Origin: Pseudomonadota bacterium
GTDB taxonomy: Bacteria > Pseudomonadota > Gammaproteobacteria > Steroidobacterales > Steroidobacteraceae
Assembly (NCBI GenBank): GCA_021826035.1
Contig: JAKBBE010000138.1
Span: 1 to 6,994 of the forward strand
DNA length: 6,994 nt
Direction: 5' to 3'
The notes beneath the pieces were generated by a model. The model ran no database searches and had not been told where the DNA came from. It was given only the letters and a program-made list of their open reading frames with translations. Numbering within the stretch: position 1 is the first letter of the stretch; the number at the start of each line of letters is the position of its first letter. Position numbers and translations under genes: made by a program. This document shows positions 1-5,333 of this stretch, in pieces.

Positions 1-9
1 GCGGCCCGA

Positions 10-29
10 CTGAGCGGCGCGGCGCTCAG
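10..29 (-). other. Short hairpin over the stop codon of the acyl-CoA dehydrogenase gene
   Basis: CTGAGCG and CGCTCAG form a perfect 7-bp inverted repeat around a 6-base loop, and the TGA stop codon of the gene is part of one arm. No T-run follows on the minus strand before the window edge, so it does not qualify as an intrinsic terminator. It could be a transcript-end structure or chance in GC-rich DNA. Confidence 0.3.
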
Positions 30-1798
30 ATGTGCTCGGCGGCCGCCTCCAGCACGCTCTCGGCGCCTCCCTCGACGATCTGGGCGAGCCCGAGCGCCTG
101 CGGCAGCACCTGCCGGGCATAAAAGTGTGCGGTGCGGATCTTCGCCTCGTAGAACGCCCGGTCCGCCCCGCTGAGTCCCGCCGCGGCGAGCGCCGCGGAT
201 TTCGCGAGTTGCCAGCCGCCGATCGTCACCCCACAGAGCTTCAGGTACGGTACCGAGACGGCCAATCCGCGCGCGGCGTCCGCCGCCATGGCCACGAGCA
301 GCGATCGCGTCGCGCGCTCGAGCAGCGCGACGCCCTGCAGGGCCGCATCGCGGGTCTGGAGCACTGCGGGCACGGCGGTCTCGATGGCGCGCAGCTCGGC
401 GGCCATGTCCGACAGCAGCTTCGCCATGGCCGCACCGCGGTCCCGGGCGAGCTTGCGGCCCACGAGGTCGTTGGACTGGATGCCGGTGGTTCCTTCGTAA
501 ATCGTCGTGATGCGCACGTCGCGCACGTACTGCGCCGCGCCGGTCTCCTCGACGAATCCCATGCCCCCGTGCACCTGCACCCCGAGCGCCGCAGTCTCAT
601 TGCCGCTCTCCGTGCACCAGCCTTTGACGATCGGGATGAGCAGATCGCCGCGCTCGAGCGCCGCGCGGCGGGTTCCCTCGTCCGGGTGATGGGCGCCCAG
701 ATCGAGCTGCAGGCCCGCGTACAGGGCGAGTGCGCGCGACGCTTCGGTACAGGACTTCATCGTCAGCAGCATGCGCCGCACGTCCGGGTGTTCGATGATC
801 GGTGTCGGGCCGGCGGCACCCGGCGGTCGACCCTGGACGCGGGTGCGGGCGAATTCAACGGCGCGCTGGAAGGCACGCTCCCCGACGGCGTAGCCCTCGA
901 CGCCGACGGCCAGTCGCGCGGTATTCATCATGACGAACATGTATTCCAGGCCGTGGTTCGCCTCCCCGACCAGGTAGCCGACCGCGCCCCGGTCATGGCC
1001 GTACTCGAGCACGCAGGTCGGGCTGGCGTGAATGCCGAGCTTGTGCTCGATCGACGCGCAGCGTACTTCGTTGCGTTCCCCGAGCGAGCCGTCGGGGCCG
1101 ATCAGGACCTTCGGCACGATGAACAGCGAGATGCCCTTGGTCCCTGCCGGGGCGCCCTCGATGCGTGCGAGCACCATGTGGATCGTGTTTTCGGTCAGAT
1201 CGTGCTCACCCCAGGTGATGAAGATCTTCTGGCCGAACACTCGGAAGTGATCTCCCTCGGGGACGGCGCGAGTGCGGATCAGCGCCAAATCCGACCCGGC
1301 CTGTGGCTCGGTGAGCACCATCGTGCCGGTCCACTCGCCGCGGATCATCTTCGGCAGATACTGCTGCTGCTGTTGCTGCGAGGCGCACATCGACAGCGCA
1401 TGCACTGCACCGTGGGTGAGCATCGGACAGAGCTTGAACGCCAAATTCGCCGAGGCCAGGATCTCCTGCACGGCGTTGCTGAGCGCCTGCGGTACGGGCT
1501 GGCCCCCGAAGCGCGGGTCGGCGCCGAGCTGCGGCCAGCCGCCCTCGACGAACTGGCGGTACGCATCCTTGAAGCCCTCGGGCGCGCGGACCCCGTCGGG
1601 ACTCCAGTGCGCCCCCTCCTGGTCCCCGGTGCGGTTCAGCGGCTCGAGCACCGATTCGGCGAATCGCCCGGCCTCCTCGAGGATGGTGCGGCCGAGCTCG
1701 TGCGAGTACTCGGCATATTGCGGGCAGTCGGACAGGGCGGTGCTGCCGAGGAGTTCCTCGAGAACGAAACGCAGCTCTCTCAGGGGCGCGCGATACAT
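26..1798 (-). CDS. Acyl-CoA dehydrogenase, large (about 600 aa) subfamily with extra C-terminal domain
   Basis: Flavoprotein expected to oxidise an acyl-CoA to the trans-2-enoyl-CoA and pass electrons to electron-transfer flavoprotein, in the cytoplasm. The 590-residue product opens with MYRAPLRELRFVLEELL, typical of the long subfamily that includes DmdC-like enzymes. The acyl-CoA dehydrogenase signature VLTEPQAGSDL is at 161-171, the FAD-site segment KIFITWGEHD at 191-200, and QVHGGMGF at 408-415. YEGTTGIQ (434-441) carries the probable catalytic base, Glu435. Residues from about 460 to 590 form the extra helical C-terminal domain of this subfamily. The frame stays open upstream to 1939, but the ATG at 1798 is chosen because GGAG lies 7 bases before it and the family N-terminus begins there. 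A six-glutamine run sits at 141-146. It is transcribed divergently from the EAL gene. The chain-length or branched substrate cannot be read from the sequence, so no gene symbol is given. Confidence 0.95.
   Translation of the reverse strand: MYRAPLRELRFVLEELLGSTALSDCPQYAEYSHELGRTILEEAGRFAESVLEPLNRTGDQEGAHWSPDGVRAPEGFKDAYRQFVEGGWPQLGADPRFGGQPVPQALSNAVQEILASANLAFKLCPMLTHGAVHALSMCASQQQQQQYLPKMIRGEWTGTMVLTEPQAGSDLALIRTRAVPEGDHFRVFGQKIFITWGEHDLTENTIHMVLARIEGAPAGTKGISLFIVPKVLIGPDGSLGERNEVRCASIEHKLGIHASPTCVLEYGHDRGAVGYLVGEANHGLEYMFVMMNTARLAVGVEGYAVGERAFQRAVEFARTRVQGRPPGAAGPTPIIEHPDVRRMLLTMKSCTEASRALALYAGLQLDLGAHHPDEGTRRAALERGDLLIPIVKGWCTESGNETAALGVQVHGGMGFVEETGAAQYVRDVRITTIYEGTTGIQSNDLVGRKLARDRGAAMAKLLSDMAAELRAIETAVPAVLQTRDAALQGVALLERATRSLLVAMAADAARGLAVSVPYLKLCGVTIGGWQLAKSAALAAAGLSGADRAFYEAKIRTAHFYARQVLPQALGLAQIVEGGAESVLEAAAEHI
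1361..1378 (-). repeat. CAG/CAA trinucleotide run encoding six glutamines
   Basis: Six consecutive Gln codons (five CAG, one CAA) lie inside the acyl-CoA dehydrogenase gene, at residues 141-146 just before YLPK. Family members usually have a mixed charged/polar stretch here, of the type E-E-Q-K-x-x-Y-L-P. The run is therefore a simple repeat grown in a tolerant surface position rather than a new function. Confidence 0.7.
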
Positions 1799-1805
1799 GA
1801 GCGAT

Positions 1806-1809
1806 CTCC
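1806..1809 (-). promoter_or_regulatory. Ribosome binding site of the acyl-CoA dehydrogenase gene
   Basis: GGAG on the minus strand, separated by 7 bases from the ATG at 1798. It decides the start, since the reading frame remains open about 47 codons further upstream with no comparable site. Confidence 0.7.
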
Positions 1810-1922
1810 GCGGACGGGGGAGTACAGCCCCCATTTTAACTGTTTTTCTTTCATATCCTACTGCCGAGTAACTTTCCTTCCGGCCGGTAGGGTCGCGTTG
1901 CGGATCTCCCCGGACCCGGTGG

Positions 1923-1950
1923 GGTGGGGCCCGGTGCACCAGGCCCCCCC
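1923..1950. repeat. 28-base imperfect palindrome in the intergenic region
   Basis: The two 14-base halves are reverse complements except at two positions (1925/1948 and 1932/1941), centred between 1936 and 1937 on GGTGCACC. With no central gap, it looks more like a dyad for a dimeric DNA-binding protein than an RNA hairpin. G-runs continue to its left (1918-1929), so a two-tier G-quadruplex is also conceivable. No intrinsic terminator T-run is present. Confidence 0.45.
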
Positions 1951-1987
1951 GTGGCGGCAGCGAACCCCGCGCACCCGCGCCACCGCA

Positions 1988-2052
1988 TATGTCAAACCTC
2001 GAGCGGGCGCCGCTCGAGTGCGGCGCGAATATGACAAGCGGCTATGACAAAC
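1988..2052. repeat. Three direct repeats TATG(A/T)CAA(A/G)C
   Basis: Copies are at 1988-1997 (TATGTCAAAC), 2030-2039 (TATGACAAGC) and 2043-2052 (TATGACAAAC). Start-to-start spacings are 42 and 13 bases, with the 9-bp hairpin between copies one and two. They are AT-rich islands in GC-rich sequence about 130-195 bases before the EAL start. Each contains an ATG, but none is preceded by a ribosome site, so they are unlikely to be starts. Binding sites for a regulator are the simplest reading. Confidence 0.45.
1998..2018. repeat. Perfect 9-bp inverted repeat with 3-base loop
   Basis: CTCGAGCGG, loop GCG, then CCGCTCGAG. Neither side has a T-run, so it is not an intrinsic terminator. It sits directly beside the first of three TATG(A/T)CAA(A/G)C repeats. 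That placement suggests a regulatory element of the divergent promoters, though this is inference. Confidence 0.5.
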
Positions 2053-2142
2053 ATCGCGTTCGCGGCCGTCATCGGTGCGCAAGGTCCGGCGGAACGCGAG
2101 GGAGTTCACGGCACCGCCGGCATCATGGTGTCACTCTTTGCA

Positions 2143-2148
2143 TACACT
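2143..2148 (+). promoter_or_regulatory. Possible -10 box upstream of the EAL gene
   Basis: TACACT, 34 bases before the chosen start, in the local AT-rich stretch TTTGCATACACT. No recognisable -35 box lies 16-18 bases upstream. The evidence is position and partial match only. Confidence 0.2.
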
Positions 2149-2182
2149 CCAATCGTCCACCCGCTCATCCATGGGAAATGTC

Positions 2183-3601
2183 ATGCACGCCGCGGCACTG
2201 CACAGCGCTCACTCCGAGGACTCCGGCGCACCCGCGACGCCGCAGAGCATCGAGGCGCTCGGCCGGCGCATCTGCGAGGCATTGCCCCCGCTGCGCCTGC
2301 ACTCGGTGTCCATCTGCGACAACCAATGCAACGTGCTGTGGTTGAGCGAGGGCGCGCTCGGACCGGATGAGCACGCGCTCGTCACCGATGCGCTGGAGCG
2401 CTTCGCTACCGCCGCTGAGAGCTTCGAGGCTCGCGTCGAGGACGGGCGCGTCGCGGTGTTTCTCGCGGTGCGCGCCGCGCGTGCCGGACTCGCCGGACTG
2501 GTGATGGTCTTGGCCGACACCAAGGCCGGCGGGGAAGGGCTGCTCGGACGCATCGCCACCGGACCGGTTCAGGCCCTGATCCGCGAACTCGGTGCCGCGA
2601 TCCCGCACGCCCCGCAGCGCCGCGTCGATCACGACCCCACCGGGATGCTGCTGTCGCTCGCAGACGAGGCAGCGCCCGTCGAGAGCGCTTCTGCGCCTCC
2701 GTCGCCCGCCGCGACGGCCGACCTCGCACCTGCGGCGGTGGATCAGCTGCTCGCCCACGGGGAGCTGTCGCTCGAACTCGAACCACCGGCCGCGCCTGCA
2801 GCGCCGCCCTCTGGCGCAGCGCCGCCGGTGCAGGCGCCGAGCCCGCCGCCTGAGCGGCCGCCGGTGCTGCAGCCGGCACCGGCGGCCGCTCAGGCGGCCG
2901 CGATCCCCGGCAGCCCTGCCGAGCGCGTGGCGCTCGAGGTGATGCCGTTCGTCAAATTGCGCAGCGGAGGGCAGATGCGCCGCTTCGAGGTGCTGCCGCG
3001 AGGCACGCCGCGGCAGAACCGCGACCCGGCCGCCCTCGATGCTCTGGCGATGGAGAGCCTGCTGGCGTGGATGGCCGCGCACCGGTCGGATTGGACGCTC
3101 GAACCCACCGCGTTCACCCTGAATTTGTCCATCGCGACGCTCGAGGATGAGCAGTTCTTGCGCCAGCTCAGTGCCGGTTTCAGCCACAGCGGCATCTCGC
3201 CGGAGAACATCGGGTTCGAGATCGCCGAGCCGCTGTGCACCCAGCGGCGCGCGTCGGTCGAGCGGTTCATCAGCGGGTGCGAGCGGCTCGGCTGCTTCGT
3301 CGTGATCGACGGGTTCACCTTCGACTCGGCCGTGGTGCCACTGCTGCGCTCCAAGGCGGTTCGGTTGGTCAAGATCGAACCGCGGCTGTGTGCGGCCGCG
3401 CTGAAAGACAAGCTCGCGCAGGCCGTGGTGGTCGCCATCGTGCAGGCGGTCAAGGTGCTCGGTATTCACTGCGCCGCGCAACAGATCGAGACGCAGCAGG
3501 CGCTGCGCTGGCTCACCGCGGTGGGCTGCGACTTCGGCCAGGGATCGATGCTCGCGCGGCCGCTGCCCATTGCGCGGTTGCAAACCCCCGCGAGTGCCTG
3601 A
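2183..3601 (+). CDS. Degenerate EAL-domain protein with unrecognised N-terminal domain
   Basis: A 472-residue soluble protein with no membrane segment or signal peptide. Residues about 22-145 form a compact alpha/beta domain I cannot name (possibly GAF-like), with SVSICDNQCNVLWLSEG at 41-57. Residues about 160-248 are a Pro/Ala-rich linker. Residues about 250-467 match the EAL fold of c-di-GMP phosphodiesterases. EVL replaces EAL (269-271); Asn314 in NLS, Glu346 in FEIAE, Lys397 in VKIE, Glu436 in QQIET and Gln453 in FGQG are kept. DDFGTG has become DGFTFD (376-381), losing the second metal-binding Asp and the loop-6 sequence, and the first Glu of AEGVE is Gln433. Hydrolysis is therefore unlikely; nucleotide binding, as in the EVL-type protein FimX, remains possible. 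The LytTR regulator follows 90 bases downstream. The ATG at 2183 has GGGAA just upstream; ATG at 2171 and GTG at 2075 are alternatives. Confidence 0.88.
   Translation: MHAAALHSAHSEDSGAPATPQSIEALGRRICEALPPLRLHSVSICDNQCNVLWLSEGALGPDEHALVTDALERFATAAESFEARVEDGRVAVFLAVRAARAGLAGLVMVLADTKAGGEGLLGRIATGPVQALIRELGAAIPHAPQRRVDHDPTGMLLSLADEAAPVESASAPPSPAATADLAPAAVDQLLAHGELSLELEPPAAPAAPPSGAAPPVQAPSPPPERPPVLQPAPAAAQAAAIPGSPAERVALEVMPFVKLRSGGQMRRFEVLPRGTPRQNRDPAALDALAMESLLAWMAAHRSDWTLEPTAFTLNLSIATLEDEQFLRQLSAGFSHSGISPENIGFEIAEPLCTQRRASVERFISGCERLGCFVVIDGFTFDSAVVPLLRSKAVRLVKIEPRLCAAALKDKLAQAVVVAIVQAVKVLGIHCAAQQIETQQALRWLTAVGCDFGQGSMLARPLPIARLQTPASA
2845..2898. repeat. Perfect 23-bp inverted repeat inside the EAL gene linker
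   Basis: Arms 2845-2867 and 2876-2898 are exact reverse complements in all 23 positions, with an 8-base loop. The whole unit is 54 bases, a multiple of three, and is read in frame as residues about 221-239 of the Pro/Ala-rich linker. Part of the left arm, GCCGCCGGTGC at 2857-2867, also occurs as a direct copy at 2821-2831. No T-run follows, so it is not a standard terminator. It should fold into a very stable hairpin in the mRNA. Confidence 0.85.
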
Positions 3602-3625
3602 GGCGCCGCGTCGTCGAGCGCCGGC

Positions 3626-3652
3626 GGGCCAAGATAGGGTAAGCTTGGGCCC
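3626..3652 (+). other. Possible mRNA stem-loop between the EAL and LytTR genes
   Basis: GGGCCAAG can pair with CTT plus GGCCC across one bulged G, leaving a 10-base loop. It occupies part of the 90-base gap between the two genes. No T-run follows, so it is not a clear terminator. It could stabilise or separate the two parts of a shared transcript, or be chance pairing in GC-rich sequence. Confidence 0.25.
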
Positions 3653-3691
3653 CTTCCGCGGCCCCGGAGCGGGTGCGGCGGGCGGAAAACC

Positions 3692-4531
3692 ATGAAGATC
3701 AAGACGGTCATCGTCGACGACGAGGCGCTCTCTCGGCGTGGCATCGAACGGCTGCTGCGCGAGACACCGGATTTCGAAGTGATCGCCGAGTGCGGCAATG
3801 GCCGTGACGCGGTCGGCGTGATCCAGCACGAGCACCCCGATGTGGTGTTTCTGGATATCCAGATGCCCGTGCTGTCCGGCTTTGAGGTGCTCGCGCGTCT
3901 GCCACAGGACAGCGTGCCGCTGGTCGTGTTCGTCACCGCGTTCGATCAGTACGCGCTGCGGGCGTTCGAGGCGCGCGCCGTGGATTATCTGCTGAAACCC
4001 GTCGATGAGCGCCGCTTCGAGATGACGCTCGATCGCGTGCGGCAGAACCTGCAGGCCCGCCACGCAGTCGATCAGCGCGACAAGCTGATGGAAGTGGTCG
4101 CGGAAATCACCGGATCCGGGGAGATCGAGCTCGAGACGATCCTCGAGCACGGCAGCACGGCGATCGAGGCGAGCCATCCGCAGATTCTGCCAATCCGCCA
4201 GGGCCGGCACACCGCGCGCGTGCCCATCACCTCCATTCAATGGATCGATGCGGCCGGTGATTACATGTGCGTGCATGCCGAAGGCGATACGCACATCCTG
4301 CGTGGCACGATGAAAGAGCTCGAGGAAGTGCTCGATCCGCGCATCTTCCAGCGCGTGCACCGCTCCACCATCGTCAACCTGCGCTACGTGAAGAGCCTGC
4401 GCGCGCACATGAACGGCGAGTACTTCCTGACGCTCGACGGTGGCCAGGAGCTGAAGCTCTCGCGTACTTATCGGGACAAAATCGAGATTTTCCTCGGCAA
4501 CAGCCCCCTGCAGCGCAGCGCCGCGGAGTAA
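3692..4531 (+). CDS. LytTR-family DNA-binding response regulator
   Basis: A 279-residue cytoplasmic transcription factor, complete in both domains. The receiver (1-120) has the acidic pair Asp9/Asp10, the phosphoacceptor Asp55 in VVFLDIQMP, Thr82 in VTAFD, and Lys102 in YLLKPVD, so it should be phosphorylated normally. The LytTR DNA-binding domain spans about 163-268, with the typical features IQWIDAAGDYMCVH (182-195), FQRVHRSTIVNL (219-230) and LKLSRTYRD (254-262). The layout resembles AlgR of Pseudomonas but has a longer, charged linker (about 121-162). The start is the ATG with CGGA 5 bases upstream. No histidine kinase gene lies on either side, so its phosphodonor must be encoded elsewhere. 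It follows the EAL gene on the same strand and probably shares its transcript. Its target genes cannot be read from the sequence. Confidence 0.95.
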   Translation: MKIKTVIVDDEALSRRGIERLLRETPDFEVIAECGNGRDAVGVIQHEHPDVVFLDIQMPVLSGFEVLARLPQDSVPLVVFVTAFDQYALRAFEARAVDYLLKPVDERRFEMTLDRVRQNLQARHAVDQRDKLMEVVAEITGSGEIELETILEHGSTAIEASHPQILPIRQGRHTARVPITSIQWIDAAGDYMCVHAEGDTHILRGTMKELEEVLDPRIFQRVHRSTIVNLRYVKSLRAHMNGEYFLTLDGGQELKLSRTYRDKIEIFLGNSPLQRSAAE

Positions 4532-4546
4532 GCCTGCGGGCGTCGA

Positions 4547-5056
4547 TCAGGACGGGCGCGTACGCAACGCTCGCCAGGGCGCGCTGAGCGCCGCCTGAAT
4601 GCGCCGCCCCAGGGTGCCTGCCGCCGGTGCGCGCAGGCGAAAGCCGATGGCCCGCACGTAATCCGGAACGCTCCAGCGAAAACGGGAACCGCCCGGAAAG
4701 ACGTGCGTATCGCCCGCTTGCAGCCGCCGGCTGACACCGGCAATCTCGACCATCGCGCAGCCCTGCACGATGTGCACGATCTGTTCGGCGGGATATTCCC
4801 ACTGGAATCGACCGCTGGTGCAGTCCCACATGAACGCCGCGGCTGCGCCGTCGGTGCTGCTTGCGAGCGGCTTCTCGCGCGCCCGGGGCTCCCCCTCGAG
4901 CACCCACTCCCCGGGGATCACGAGCGGCTCGAGTCCGTAGGTGTCGCGCCGTCCGGGCAGCGGGCCGTCGAGCGAGACGGTCTGCTCGAGCAGGTCGATT
5001 TCCGCCGACACGTGTGCGGGGTGTTCAGATTTGCCGGATGGTGGCGGTTTTCCCAA
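4547..5056 (-). CDS. Small cupin-domain protein (Cupin_3 type)
   Basis: A 169-residue cytoplasmic protein with one beta-barrel cupin core at about 78-138: SGRFQWEYPAEQIVHIVQG (81-99), LQAGDTHVFPGGSRFRW (112-128), then VPDYVRAIGF. This pattern is that of the Cupin_3 family, which includes ureidoglycine aminohydrolase-like cupins; the catalytic activity here is unknown. The HxH and later His metal ligands of classical cupins are absent, with Glu91 the main acidic residue at that site. The N-terminal 75 residues and the basic C-terminal tail (about 150-169) lie outside the core. The TTG start at 5056 is chosen because GGAGA lies 7 bases upstream; the next candidate, GTG at codon 16, has no ribosome site. 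The gene ends 15 bases from the convergent LytTR gene and is divergent from fadD. No pathway is claimed. Confidence 0.82.
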   Translation of the reverse strand: MGKPPPSGKSEHPAHVSAEIDLLEQTVSLDGPLPGRRDTYGLEPLVIPGEWVLEGEPRAREKPLASSTDGAAAAFMWDCTSGRFQWEYPAEQIVHIVQGCAMVEIAGVSRRLQAGDTHVFPGGSRFRWSVPDYVRAIGFRLRAPAAGTLGRRIQAALSAPWRALRTRPS

Positions 5057-5063
5057 AAGAGGT

Positions 5064-5068
5064 TCTCC
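5064..5068 (-). promoter_or_regulatory. Ribosome binding site supporting a TTG start of the cupin gene
   Basis: GGAGA on the minus strand, 7 bases from the TTG at 5056. It is the only good site near the N-terminus, so it favours the rare TTG codon over the GTG 15 codons further in. Confidence 0.55.
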
Positions 5069-5254
5069 ACTGCGGCGCCTGCGCTCGACGGACCTACCGC
5101 CGGCAGCGGATGCGCCAGTGCCGAGCGCGCGCCCGGCAGCTCAAGGCGCGCAGCATACGAGCCGCAGCAGCGGCATTCCGTGAGTTGCCGCACAGGGTGC
5201 CGGCGCTGCGTGGGCGGGAGCCCGGTGCCGATTCCGCCGCACCCGGCGTCACGT

Positions 5255-5260
5255 TACACT
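5255..5260 (+). promoter_or_regulatory. Possible -10 box of fadD
   Basis: TACACT within GTTACACTCG, 73 bases upstream of the fadD start, in a local AT-richer patch. The same hexamer followed by C stands upstream of the EAL gene. No good -35 match is seen at 16-18 bases, so this is weak. Confidence 0.2.
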
Positions 5261-5333
5261 CGTGCACACGCGGGCGAACCATCGTCCGACACGGGCGGTT
5301 CCGCCGCCGCTGAGCGAAAGAAGGGGCGTCGCG

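Larger units (their letters stand above)
1799..2182. promoter_or_regulatory. Divergent intergenic region between the acyl-CoA dehydrogenase and EAL genes
   Basis: These 384 bases hold no convincing gene; the open frames across them are Arg-rich, lack ribosome sites and overlap the real genes. The part next to the dehydrogenase (about 1834-1860) is an AT-rich patch in otherwise very GC-rich DNA. It includes TAAAAT on the minus strand (1833-1838), which could be a -10 box, but no matching -35 is seen. The middle holds a long imperfect palindrome (1923-1950). The part next to the EAL gene holds a hairpin and three direct repeats (1988-2052). Both promoters must lie here if the genes are expressed, but neither can be placed firmly. 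Confidence 0.6.
5057..5333. promoter_or_regulatory. Divergent intergenic region between the cupin gene and fadD
   Basis: These 277 bases are GC-rich and hold no supported gene. They must carry the promoters of both flanking genes. A 7-bp inverted repeat (GCGCGCC/GGCGCGC, 5127-5151, 11-base loop) lies in the middle without a T-run. TACACT at 5255-5260 is a possible -10 box for fadD. I do not see the E. coli FadR operator pattern (TGGT-N3-ACC type) or another known fatty-acid regulator site. Confidence 0.5.

Noticed and set aside
1990..1995. TTGACA on the minus strand as a -35 box for the acyl-CoA dehydrogenase gene
   Set aside because: The hexamer is perfect, but the position 16-18 bases downstream is GC-rich with nothing like a -10 box, and it would lie almost 200 bases from the start codon.
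32..2047. A 671-codon open frame on the plus strand, antisense to the acyl-CoA dehydrogenase gene
   Set aside because: Its product is rich in Arg, Ala, Gly and His with no recognisable domain. The opposite strand encodes a clear enzyme over the same span. Long antisense frames are expected from GC-biased codon use.
1858..2109. An 83-codon minus-strand frame filling the intergenic region
   Set aside because: It has a GTG start without a ribosome site, an Arg-rich composition and no domain. It also covers the palindrome and repeats, which explain the region better.
2044..2370. A small plus-strand frame starting at one of the TATGACAAAC repeats
   Set aside because: No ribosome site precedes the ATG, and the frame runs out of phase deep into the EAL gene with a composition typical of a shadow frame.
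2845..2898. The 23-bp inverted repeat as an intrinsic terminator or insertion-sequence ends
   Set aside because: No T-run follows on either strand. The loop is only 8 bases, so there is no room for a transposase gene, and no target duplication is visible.
2165..4408. A 747-codon open frame on the minus strand, antisense to the EAL and LytTR genes
   Set aside because: Those two genes happen to share a reading frame, so one antisense frame stays open across both. The product is low-complexity and His/Arg-rich with no family features.
4515..4545. A bidirectional terminator between the convergent LytTR and cupin genes
   Set aside because: Only a weak bulged GC pairing can be drawn across the 15-base gap and flanking codons, and there is no T-run on either strand.
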